A stretch of 64,000 nt of DNA from Lytechinus variegatus. Its lineage: Eukaryota; Echinodermata; Echinoidea; Temnopleuroida; Toxopneustidae. Position 1 is the first letter of the stretch; each line of letters begins with the position of its first letter. The notes beneath the pieces were generated by a model. It did no database searches. It saw only the letters and a list, made by a program, of their open reading frames with translations, and was not told where the DNA came from. Below, piece after piece: positions 35,370 through 47,222 of this stretch. The stretch covers positions 21,342,464 through 21,406,463 of the forward strand of contig NC_054746.1 in the NCBI RefSeq assembly GCF_018143015.1, in the 5' to 3' direction. The position numbers and the translations under genes are program-made.

Positions 35370-37448
35370 CTACAATTTAAAAAGAAAACGAAGAGCGAAC
35401 ATGTAAGAAAACACGGAGAAAGCTAAATATATTTTAATACTAGGGAGATAGACGGAGATACAGAGAGAGACAGGGAGAGGGGGAAAAAATGTAAAAACTT
35501 GGAATTAACTTCACCTTACTAAATATCTTTACTCTCTGCATAGGCAAAATTTTCTAGAGCGCAAATACATTAATTGACATACTGTTCATAATAAAATAAA
35601 TGAAATGCAGGTATTGTATTTCAAAAATACATTTTCCCATAGGGGAGATGCTTATGATCGACAAGAATCGTTATGATGACAGTCGTAATGATAGCAGCAT
35701 CGGTGAAGGACTTTACTCAATTTCCCCCAAATTCATTTGCGAAAAAAATCTTCTAAGGTAAGTTATCTTATTAAATCAATACACATTTTCACCTCGAAGC
35801 GGTTTATGCTAATTTTGCTTCTCCATCAAACATATCACACCGACCATGGCTCATGCAACCAAGAGAATGATTTAATTGACTGTTCGCCATCGACTACGTC
35901 ATGGTTGGCCGACGGTGGGCAGCCTTGAACGCTGTCTTCTAACCTCACATTCGCGTGTTCCGCTCCGCAGACGACAGACGTTAAAGCCATCATGCGCTAT
36001 CGATAATGCAATAATGGCGCGAAAATTTGAGCAAGGGCACCCTCGAGATAATATTCATGCAATATCATGAATTTCTCTTTCTCTGCGGTTTATAGGCCTA
36101 TTAGTGCATTCCAAACAAGCTACAAGAACACGTACCACTTAGCGTTAGAGGTCAATCAATCCTATGTGGTTTCACCGTAATGGTCAATCAATTACTGAAT
36201 GCATAATAATTGCCACTCAATCTTTATTTAGACATTTTAGGGACATCATGATCATGCATACCAGAAAATGCCTAGTATTGACCTAACGATCCTCAGCACC
36301 GTTGCATAAAACTTGCTGTTACTTTGCTAATAGTAATATGGTAAAAACGAACATCAGCAAGATGGCTCTGCAGCCGAACAACATACTCAAGTTTTTGATG
36401 TTAGTTATCACAATGAAAATATGGTAAAATTGTGAAATACATCGCAATATATTTCATCTTGAAAGACATTTCAAATATCTATTTTCCCATCACCACAATG
36501 ACCCTCTTCAATGTAAGTTTTTATGACGTCACAAGTTTCACCATGAATCTCGGATTTTTGCTCGTTACCATCCATGGGCAGTGTCAAGAGAAAATGGGTC
36601 AAGGAATATTATCACTCCGAGGTTGGATGGTTGTGTTTCATGAAATCTCAAGCAGTTCAATACTAATTTATGAATGACTGGAACTACGACCAAACTTGAA
36701 AATACACAATGTGTTTCTGTCATCAATTCGCAGGAACATTTCCGTCTTCGGAAAAGTTGCGATTGATTTAAATTCGACTTAAAGTGAGATTGAGCTCAAT
36801 TTCCCATCTCTTACCTATAAAATATAAGATCAATGGCAGTTTGAGATTGATTTGATTTCGTCGCAACTCTTCGTACGACAGAGCCCTGATGTAATCAACA
36901 TGCAATCATTGGCACATGCTTGGTTCAAAATGTACTTTTGCCACAAATCTGATCAAATCTAATTGGATCATGGAAAACAGTTGAGGAAAATTGTGGGTTA
37001 TTATTTTGGAAAATTAAGTTAAAATCAATCGTAACGTCACAGTTTTATGAAAGAGGGCCCTGGTATACCGGGGTACATCCGTCCATGTCTCAAGGACCGA
37101 GTGGAGCATGACAAGCCTTGTCATCAAAAGCTTCTTGAGATTGGGATAGAATCGTGATTAATCTATGTCCCACTGTCATGGTTTAGCAAAGGCACGGGTG
37201 AAGAGAAGTAGAGGAGAACAGAATGGGAGGGGTGACGAAACAACTGATAGTGAGTGTACTTGGAATTCTCTCGAAAATGAGTAGATGATCATTGTCTTAA
37301 CTTTAGATAAGATATTACATCGACAAAAAGAGATATAAAAATATATCTACAATATAAAAATGGACTCGTTGTTTATTCTTAGGTATAACTAAGTAATATG
37401 ATACAAACAATGAATGCTTATCGTGACTGTTAAGTATTATTAGCTTAA
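35370..37448. other. Unassigned DNA upstream of the first receptor-like exon found
   Basis: Probably intron or 5' flank of the receptor-like gene. No signal-peptide exon could be identified. Pieces near 36760-36900 and 37020-37060 (GTTGCGATTGATT, AATCAATCGTAACG) resemble ends of the MITE family at 16715-16990. Confidence 0.4.
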
Positions 37449-37672
37449 ACTCTTAAAATGGTTGGGCAAAAAAAGCCAAAGTTTTAACCAACCCTAGGCA
37501 ACATACTGTCCATACAACTATTGGTTAAATCCGCCCAAAGTGGGAAATAAAAACTAATAATTGGGTAATAAATTTGCTCAATTGGATAAAATTTGCAAAG
37601 AATATATATATTTTTTACCAACATACATTACCCAAACACAGTGGACAGTGTGTTGCCCAATATTTTAAGAGT
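37449..37672. mobile_element. MITE, ACTCTTAAAA family, member 1
   Basis: ACTCTTAAAATGGTTGGGCA at the left is matched in inverse by TTGCCCAATATTTTAAGAGT at the right. The inner words GTCCATAC/GTGGACAG continue the family TIR. 224 bp, non-coding. Confidence 0.75.
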
Positions 37673-38285
37673 GTATAGTAGAACCCAAATGGCGCAGTCG
37701 GGTGCACCACCCCCTTCCATGAAAGGTAAATGGTACTCACTATCAGAGGAGGCGCCAGGAGAGGGGAAGACGACGAATAACAGTGGTAATGTATATAGAG
37801 TTAGACTACTTGGATCTATCGTTTTTACTCTCTTTATTTCTTTTAATTTTGAAAATTTTCTGTTGCGAAATGTCCTTTTTATGCGGTTGAAGACCTTTTT
37901 TATGCTTGCCATTTTTTTTTTCTGGTGCGAAATATCCTTTTTATGCGGTTGAAAACCTTCTTTTTTTGCTAGTCAATTTTTTCGTATACAGATAAAAATA
38001 TGACAAAATTATGTCCATATCCTCATTGATAGAGATCCTTGATTCGACTCTCGTTTAGTGCAAAAGGAGGAAATCACCTTTATTATGGGAGAGCAGGGGG
38101 CTGATGTTGTCGTTTTTCTAGAGCCCAGGTTCCCGGAGCACAGGGTGTCGTTTCTCTTTGTACTGAGACGGTGGGGGTGTTGGCTTTTGAATTAAAATCG
38201 AGATAATATGCATAGTTTTCAAAGAAAGTAACAAATTTTTTCATGTCCAACCCTAAAGTAGGCTCGCCGTCATAGTAAAAATTAC
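37673..38285. other. DNA between two related MITEs
   Basis: Contains a locally GC-richer stretch (37688-37790) with a short ORF opening MAQSGAPPPSMKGKWYSL. I do not recognise it. The rest is AT-rich. Confidence 0.3.
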
Positions 38286-38487
38286 ACTTATGAAAATTTT
38301 GGGCAACATACTGTCCACACATCACACAACAATAATGGTTAAAACTTTATCCAATTCTGGATAATTTTAAACCAATAATGTGTATCTTTGGGTAAAAACT
38401 ACACATTAGTTGAAAACTACCCAGAGTTGGATAATTTTTTTTAGCTAATTGTTGTGTGGACAGTATGTTGCCCAACGTTTTAAGAGT
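38286..38487. mobile_element. MITE, ACTCTTAAAA family, member 2
   Basis: The left end GGGCAACATACTGTCCACAC and the right end GTGTGGACAGTATGTTGCCC are exact inverses over 20 bases, with the outer TAAGAGT word degenerate on the left. 202 bp. Confidence 0.85.
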
Positions 38488-41253
38488 ATACCTCAAACAA
38501 AAGTTGTGTTTTAGACAATAACATATAAATGAAAACCACATTTTGATAAGAATTTTAACCTATATATGTTTGGTTGAAAGGATGTTTTCATTGTTGGCAC
38601 CCCCCCCCCCCCCAATTAACAGGGTCTGGTACATGGGTACATGTAATTTCAATGTCCCACGCATAAATTTTCATAATGTATTTTTTTTCAATAACAGAGT
38701 TTCAAAAAGAAAGGATCCACCAAATACTGAATTAGATAATTGTCACTTTTAAATTATGAAGAAGGTCCCAAACGGTCATCTAAGCCGCTTTGCTCACTCA
38801 TGTAGAACTTTTGAAAATTATTACTATGATGACTGCAACATGTGATATATGATATATTTAACATTGCATAGTACAAAGAAGAATGGGAATAAACTTTCTT
38901 TGTTCAACAACTTGAATCCCTACTTCGCAACATCACGGGTTGGTTGTAGCTCAATGGTCGTAACCATTTACGATCTGTTTTTTACATTTTCCCTCATTAT
39001 ACCACCTTCTCCAAACATTTGATCAATTCAATACACACACATGGAACCTTATCCCTCGATCCAGAAACCGGCCCGTATTTCCACTTGGCCGCATTGTCCA
39101 TATGATTTGAATTATAGACAGACCCGGCTGTGACGCAGTACCAAACATATCACAGGGTTTGCTTGGTGTGGCATCTGTGGAAGGAGTTTGGCTGGATACC
39201 AGGGATCGCGACCCCCTTGTGATGCGGATTAGACCCAAATTGATTCGATTAGCTTTGTTGAAGTCATGATGGTTATGTTGGTCCATGACGCGGGGCCAAT
39301 CAGGGCTAATTTGGGGGTACATGCCGAGGGGGCGAGGGTTAAGGCGTAGGCGTGGCTCTGCCCCGCGAACTTGACGCGAAGAAACCTTGCAACTGATTGA
39401 ATGAGGGGATACATATTTAGAGACGTTAAATCGATGGAACATGCAGGCAGGTGAACATGCAGTGAAAATGACTCAATGACAACCTTACATGTAAGATTTC
39501 TTAGTGGAAACCAAATAAAAAATGCTGAGAATCTGTAAAGATTCAGAAATCAAATTTTGAGTTGGAAATCAGCATAAGATATGAAACTACAATTAAAAAA
39601 AGGTGATTAAAATGAATATGTAAAAAAGGGGCAGGGTATGTCAAATGAAAGAGATTATGGTCGATATGTGCCTTTCACTTAATTTGCATCCAAATCTCAT
39701 TATTATACATATTTTCTTGATTTATATCACACTACTGATAACATTATGACGATAGTATAATATACTATCTTAAAGGTTTCCTTCACACGAGCGCGAGAGC
39801 TTCAGTCGTAATGGGAGAAGCTTCAACTCCCAGTACCGAGACGTCTTCTTATATTTCGCACAACATGCTAGGATCATCCCAGCTTATCGTGGCCTATGGG
39901 CATGTATTCGGCGCCACGGAAAAGGGCACAAGGAGTACAGTGATTTTCTGCAACCATACACGATTTTCACATTTGGAGGGTATATTTCGATCGATAAACC
40001 AGCTCTAAGGACATGTTTATAAATACAAAGTGCCATGTGCTTTATGAACAAACGAAATGACATTCAAAACATAGTTTTAAGTCCAATTTGAAAATGTACT
40101 TGGCTCGTTTTTCAATTCATAATTTATTCATTTCAATAAGTTTTTGTTTTATTGATATGAATTCTTTAAGTGCAAACTTGATCAATTATGCAGTGATTAT
40201 GATGGTCAATTATATTGAAATGTTAGAGCATTTTTTTTTTATACCAGTTGACGATAGAAGAGTTGCAAACTAATTATTTTCTGAGGTGATTCAAAATCGA
40301 CGAATGTATTTTATAACCTTTTTTTAAATTATACTAAGCCTATTAGGAATAAATAATAAGCGTCGCCGATCTTTGGCACATCTGTTCCGTCTATACATGT
40401 AGATGCATCTCATTTTTTACAGCGAGGATCCATGTTAACTCCAGATAGATTTATCGTATACATGTATAAAGACGAGTCCCACGTGGTAACTATCATAAAA
40501 TCAATTCTTACGAGATCAAATAAAACGGCCTTTAAACGCGTATGATTATATTCGAAATGGTTCTGGTATAAGGGTAACTGGTCAATTACATCAAATAAGG
40601 CAATAATTTAGACAGGCCTTTTTTCAACAAGCTCAACATGATGATCAATGCACTAGCACAAATCATATGCCATCATGTTGGCAATTTCAAGAGTTCAATT
40701 ATGTTTGTCTCGCTTACATCGTGTCTGTACTTAGTATTCGCCTTCTTCCTTTACGCTATATACCTTTCGAACTACTGTATTGCTCAGCACATGACCACTC
40801 GAGTTGGCTTTAAGATGTAAACCTAAAGAGAAAGAAATAACATGACATGCCCCATATCTGGCATACCAGTAACCAACGGGACGGCATCATTGCACCCGAC
40901 AGAGACCAGACCAGGATATTTATAGATCCTAGTAATTCCTATGGATGGTTGGGGTTGAACCTAAAATAGAAATGATTAACCTTTTTAACTCCCGATGAAT
41001 ATTCCGGGCTTGATAGTTACGAATGTGTGACGAGACAGTTTTGCGGATTCTCCGCCGATTTTTTTTTCCGAGGTCTGATCAGATTATCATAATCAGGTGT
41101 GATGAAATATCAAATAGGTTTATCAAATTTTTATTTCTAATAGCTCAGTAAGAGAGCAAAACGACAGAGCGAGAAAAATGTGGCAACTTCAAACTGAATG
41201 TTGAGCAACCTGCTGAACACATGCAGTGGGTGACAATGTGGTAACTTAAAAAA
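38488..41253. other. Unassigned DNA with a GC-rich island at about 39050-39380
   Basis: There is a C-run at 38599-38614. The island at 39050-39380 is richer in CpG than its surroundings and has CCAAT-type words (GATTGGCCC on the minus strand). It could be a promoter of the minus-strand receptor-like gene, but no transcript start or exon can be shown. The remainder is AT-rich with no gene seen. Confidence 0.3.
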
Positions 41254-42120
41254 ACAAGTGGAATGCCTCTGGCCGTCTCACCTGCATCACGCGGTTCAAT
41301 ATAGCAGCAGTGCTGACTTTGAATACTACTCGAACTCGCACAAGATGTTCAGTGATACATGGTTACTCTTATGTCCACTTTTTATGAACTAGACCAATAA
41401 ACTTCCAGAGATATGATGGTTATTCAACAAAAAACCCCAACATGGCCAAAGTTCATTGACCTTACATGACCTTTGACCTTGATCATGTGACCTGAAACTC
41501 GAACAGGATGTTCAGTGATACTTGATTAAGTTTCATGAATCAGATCCATAAACTTTCAAAGTTATGATGGTAATTCAACAGATACACCCAATTCAGCCAA
41601 AGTTCATTGACCTTTGACCTTGGTCTTGTGATACTTGATTACTCTAATGTCCAAGTTTAATGAACTAGACCAATAAACTTTCAAAGTTATGATGGTAATT
41701 CAACAGATGACCTTTGACCTTGGTCATGTGACGTGAAACTCATGCAGGATGTTCAGTGATACTTGATTAACCTTATGTCCAAGTTTCATGAAGTAGGTCC
41801 ATATATTTTCTAAGTTATGATGACATTTCAAAAACTTAACCTCAGGTTAAGATTTCGATGTTGATTCCTCCAACTTGGTCTAAGTTCATTGACCCTAAAT
41901 GACCTTTGACCTTGGTCATGTGACATGAAACTCTAATAGGATGTTCAGTAATACTTAATTAACCTTATGGCCAAGTTTTATTAACTAGGTCCATATACTT
42001 TCTAAGTTATGACGTCATTTCAAAAACTTAACCTCAGGTTAAGATTTGATGTTGACGCCGCCGCCGCCGTCGGAAAAGCGGCGCCTATAGTCTCACTTTG
42101 CTTCGCAGGTGAGACAAAAA
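41254..42120. repeat. GTCTCACCTGC-ended repeat, copy 2
   Basis: Nearly identical to copy 1 (14556-15661) at both ends and most of the interior, but ~240 bases shorter because parts of the ~155 bp internal units are missing (junctions near 41526 and 41707). It has the same orientation as copy 1, with the (GCC)n block and GTCTCAC..GTGAGAC hairpin at the right end. Confidence 0.88.
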
Positions 42121-43889
42121 TGGGGGACGTATCAGGGCCAACTGTCCCTCTTAATTCTAGAGCCATGCACAGGGGCAAATGTCATGATATCTTATACATT
42201 AATTTCTAAACACCTTCTTTTCTCGTTGCGGTCGACTCGTAATCGAGAGTATTTATAAAATCACAATACATAAAGCTTGTTCTAAGTGATTGAATAAAAA
42301 GCCAGGTGGGAAAGGGATTTGCTGTCACCAAAACCCACGCATTGGGTGTACATCTGAAGATTATCATTCGTAACAATTCTTTACAAGTTTACCGCCAAAG
42401 AATGACAAGACTTCTCTTCCCTTGCAAATCGCTTCCAAATTTCTTTTTACCCTGTTTGATTGGTGGAATAAAAAGATTGTTTGATGGATGTTACATATTT
42501 ATGTTTCCTTTTAAAGCTGAAATATGAACAGTCTAAACGCTTTTGCTTTCAGACAATTCCTGTGAAACCTTGACACTTTGGAAATCATCACTATGAAAGA
42601 TATGAGATTCAAAGTAGTTTATTTAAGGTAATGAACTTCACATGTGCAATTACATGTTAATATTTGTATAACATGATCAAGTATTCATGATATCAAAAAT
42701 TTGTCAACTAAAAATACAGTCCATGAAATAATACATGTTAGGGATCAGGTGGGTCCTTTCACTGAAAGAAATATCAGCAGCTACATCGACTGCAAGTTTT
42801 AAACCCAATACACAACAAAATTCCAAATTCTTGCGTCCTTTTATTGACTCTAGTAAAATAGGAAAATGGCCCCCGCCGAGAGGAATTCAATTTTCTGCTC
42901 GTGTTAAGTGCAGCTGAAAAACAAAAAGATATTCCACCATTACATCAGTGGTGCCAACATAAATATTGTTAGTATTTAGATAGCATTATAGAGAATGGAA
43001 AGCGAGAAAGTCAATACGACTACAACAAAAAAGGCATCGTTTGAGTAAAAACGGTCGTTCAATTTGTTTTTTTACTATTTCGTTAGTACAGAAATCATTA
43101 CTTCGCTGCCATGGGTGGTCCCAAAGGAGGGGCATCCCTATGATCTTCCGTTAAATTTATACAGTTGTAATATAAACAAACATACAAGGAATTAAATAAA
43201 GGTGGATTAAAAAGATAGAAGATTGAATGAAATGAGAGGGTTGAAGACCATGATATCTAAATTTATCAATAAGGGGAAAATGTGTCTTATAACCCCTCCC
43301 TTACTAAGACTCTAGCACTGTCCGTGTTTGGTGCATTCAACTAAACTAAAAAAAAATGACTTACTAGAAGGTCTATGGCGTGAGAGGTAAATCACCATCG
43401 ACATATCGATCAAACTATTAAAACTCCTCCTCATGCCAATGACGTCATAAAACCACATCCCCCTTCATCTAAAACCGATCGAGCTCGATACCGACAAGGA
43501 GTGGGTGGAGAAACTTATTGGGCAGGCTTGGTCGGGGAACGCAGGCACGCGTGGAGCATTTCCGGTTGGCGTTTCGGCCTTGCCCATCATAACTCCATTG
43601 AGAAATCCCTTTCATCTGTGTGGTGTATGTAGCGGTGGCGCAGTGTGGGGTGTGGTAGAATAGCCAGAAGAGGAAGAAAAAAAGTGGGGCAAGAGAGGGG
43701 ACCAAAATGACCTAAAGGTGGTATTTTTCTTCTATTGTCTAAATAAAAATGAAGTAGATGTATAAGCCCTTAATAACTCATTCCTCTCTTTTAATTCTCT
43801 TCTCCTTTTTCTTCCCTTTCCCCTTATTTTCTGTTTTAGCAGAAAAAATGATGGCCAGTTACCGCTGCCGCCCCATGTCGCGCCGCTAA
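42121..43889. other. AT-rich DNA, no gene seen
   Basis: Only short ORFs without recognisable domains. Confidence 0.4.
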
Positions 43890-44036
43890 GGGGCCTGTTG
43901 CAGAAAGAGTTGCGTTAAAACGCAAGTCAAAAAATCAATAGCAAGTCCAAAATGCGCGCTGTTGATTGGCTGAAAATCAAGTTACGCATAATTTTTAGAG
44001 TTGCGATTGATTGCAACTCTTTCTGCAACGGGCCCC
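43890..44036. mobile_element. Short MITE with ~24 bp TIRs
   Basis: GGGGCCTGTTGCAGAAAGAG at the left is matched in inverse by CTCTTTCTGCAACGGGCCCC at the right with one mismatch. 147 bp. It resembles the 16715-16990 family in design (GGGCC start, GAGTTGCG/GAGTTACG inner word). Confidence 0.85.
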
Positions 44037-47000
44037 TGAAGATGATGATGCGTTCTATTCAGAACTGTGTGATATGTTGATGATCTGGCCATTGCCTTGG
44101 TCATGTTGGTCGCAGTGCAGACCAGGAATTAGAGGAGGAGGTGGACGCCCGGTCGAACATTTCTCAAACATGTCAAAGGTGAAAAAACATTTCTTAAAAT
44201 CATGATAATTAAATTCAATTAGTATATTACGACGATGGATCATATTTTCTGACAAAGAACCTGGTTCGATTGTCTGAGAGCATGATTATTAAATTTAAAA
44301 AAGATATAAAAATAAATACTGCAAAAAAATAAATGAATAAACGAAATGACACATATTTTTGGTTTCATTTCGAACATCCCTAAGTTCGGAATGCCATCAA
44401 GAGAAAGGGTTTATGCTATCAGTGGCGTCACCATTACATTTTGTTCGTTTGGGGTAAGACAATTATAAAGATGATTCCCCCTCCTCTCTCTCATTCATAT
44501 TTATGATATTAGGAGTATTATAGAGTTGGAAGTCCTAGCCTCTCTTTGTGTGATCCTTTTTTCTTCTGTTCTTCCTCTTTCCCCTTTACTCCTATTTAAT
44601 AATTTCATACTTGAAAATCATAAAGGGCACTCGCCCCTGCCCAAACACCATGAGGCGCTGCCCCTTTACGCCATCAGTTCCTCCTGGTTGCATGCATGCA
44701 GCGATTGTATGGTGGGAAATCGAGTTTGGGAATAGAAAACACATTAGAACATTCAAGAACCACACACGTTTGTCAAAAACATTACGAAGACATGGAAACC
44801 ATAAACTCGTATTGATTAATCAAATCCCATGTGTTCTTTCGTGGAATTAACATCATACCAACGGGAAGAGGTGATTAAAGTATGGTTTCATTTAAGAATT
44901 TCAATTCCAGGAGAGGAAGCGAGAGAAAGGGAAGAGTATGAAAAAGAGACGAAAAGAATTAAGGACGTGAACAAGGAAAAAAATGAGGAAATTAAAAAAA
45001 GTAATATTAGTTATAACCTGTATATATTTGAGGATCGTGGGGAAGGGTGCAGTGCGACATGATACATAATTGTTATTGTGCTTCAACATCTATATTCTTG
45101 ATTAAAATCATTGCGGAATTTGAATATGTTTCCCCTGAAAGTGAGAGGGTTTGCCTCTTTGGCGAAGTTCTGGTATCGAAGAAATCTAAAATTCTGATAT
45201 TTAATTGCTAACATTAGTAATGTCACTGCTGACTTTTTAGCCCGTAAAAAAATATCCAACCCTCCTGCAGAAAATGCTGGATCCATGCACCGCCAGCTCC
45301 ATCGATGCCGAAATCATCCATGAATTTCCCCTTAAAACGGGCAAATTTTACGCCACCGCGATCACGTAAGTCATAAACACACATGCCCCTATGTTGCTTC
45401 GTGATAGAATGTGCGGCGTTCCATAATACACCCCTTTTCTTTGCTGATTGATGTGCATTTAAACATCGGAAATGAAACAGCCTCGTCAACAACATACCAC
45501 AATGTTGATCTTCAGGCACAGACAGACCTACCATTTTCTTATAAAAGGAGGGGGTGAATCGGGTAGGGGAGGGGGCATTAAAATGTTTTTCGTCTGAAGA
45601 GGAAGGGAGACAGTATGCATACATTTTCTCCCATAAATAAGACAAACAAGCTTGAGAGCATAAACATACAAAAACTTTATGGGGCAAAATGAAATCCGAT
45701 TTGGCTTAACAACCCCCCCCCCTTGTGACTTTGGGGCCATGTCTTTCCTTACCCATATATTTAAAGGAAAAGGGAAAATGCACACATGTCCCACTCATGC
45801 TAATGTACACATTCTAGTTCTTTTTATAATCAAATCCTTTATTCCCATTATCAATATGACATTACAAAATCTATTATTTCCACTATCAATATGATATTTA
45901 CATACAGTTCAAAGAAGGAAAGAAAGAAGAATAAACAAGAAATTGCGACCACATTCAAAATTGGACATAACATGATAAAACCGAAATGAGGACAAAACAA
46001 AGGTCTTCTCTACAGACGGTCGCTTTGTGTGAAAGGTCGAGCGGAAAATAAGCAAAGAAACATAAATTGGTCATTTCTTCTTTTAGAAGAAATGATTTCT
46101 ATGCTTCTTATTTGACGGCTAGCTCAGATTATCTGGATAAGCCATTATTTCTAATTTGGAAGTAAAATCTAGAAGTCCATGACTCATCTGTCTTTAGATT
46201 ACTGATGAGTAACCGAGAACTTGATGTTTCTTAAAGATAACCAAAATCCAAGGTCGTTAATAACTGACGTTTGATCAACAAAACACCACAAACTACAATT
46301 AAAAGACAATTCAGGACATTTGTTTTGGTCTCTGTGTATTTCATCAAAACACCTTTTTTTTCTTTTTAAAGATTTATATACTACAAACAGAAAATAATAC
46401 TAAAAGCCGAAACTTACTTGGTGGAATATTCAAAACCCCCTCCCCTATATCAATGTGTCAATACCTACATGTATATATATATTAACATGATGAAGTATAA
46501 ATTTTATTCTAATTATATTCCATTCATCAAAACACAAGATATTCTACTATAAACCACAGGCTCATATGAATTGTAACTAGAATATTGACTAGAATATACT
46601 AAAAATGACCAGAAAATTCTTCGAATAAATCTTGAGACGTTTATGCAGCCATGCATCTTGCCTGTCAAACACTATCGTCTACCACGCGACCTCTATATTC
46701 CACCATGCAGGTTTCGTGGTCGACCTACGCGCCGTTCACGTCTTCGTGATCGGTGGCAAGAAACTTTTTTTAAGCGTGACAATAACTTTGAAGTGGACAA
46801 TGAGAGAAGATGATGTGGATGTTCGGTGTTTTGATGTGGTCTTGGTATTGGCGACGTGTGGGTGTCGAATGTCCTTAATGGTTTCCGGTAAAAAGCAATT
46901 TGCGTTCATTTTGGTGCCATAATGATCACGATCATGGTGACCGTCCTAACGACCTCTGAAAACAATTCAATTTATATGAAATGAATGCTTCTCATTATGG

Positions 47001-47076
47001 TTACTGGCGCGAAATATATACTACGGTTCCCGTAGACATCAGAAAAGTTTGGTAACATTTTCTTCTTTATACCTCA
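44037..47076. other. Unassigned DNA, no gene recognised
   Basis: There is a purine-rich stretch at 44900-45010 and a C-run at 45712-45722. The longest ORFs (45223-45687 minus, 46632-46922 plus) show no known domain. Confidence 0.4.
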
Positions 47077-47222
47077 GTCACATTTATCCTACGGCGGCCG
47101 TACGATTTGGAAACAGTCGTTTATTCCCTTTACTAAAATCACACATTATGTATAGCTGGTACACAAAATGTTAAAACGGCTGTTTTCGACTCGACGTGCA
47201 GCCGCCGTATAGGGAAATTTCA
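47077..47222. mobile_element. Possible 146 bp TIR element abutting the foldback composite
   Basis: GTCACATTTATCCTACGGCG at the left is roughly inverse to CGCCGTATAGGGAAATTTCAC at the right (mismatches in the middle). The right end coincides with the left end of the foldback composite. Confidence 0.4.

Noticed and set aside
38935-38980. tRNA A-box-like word (GTAGCTCAATGG)
   Set aside because: No matching B box or cloverleaf follows.
39023-39442. 139-codon minus-strand ORF over the GC-rich island
   Set aside because: No domain or signal peptide; more likely open by composition in a promoter-like island.
43469-43705. Hydrophobic minus-strand ORF that could be a signal-peptide exon of the receptor-like gene
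   Set aside because: No ATG opens it, and no donor in the required phase was found.
45223-45687. 154-codon minus-strand ORF
   Set aside because: The longest ORF outside the known genes, but with no recognisable domain, signal peptide or splice context; length alone is not enough.
46632-46922. ORFs on both strands in a GC-richer stretch, including a basic RGRPTRRSRLRDRW peptide
   Set aside because: Could be a transposon fragment, but I could not tie it to any family.
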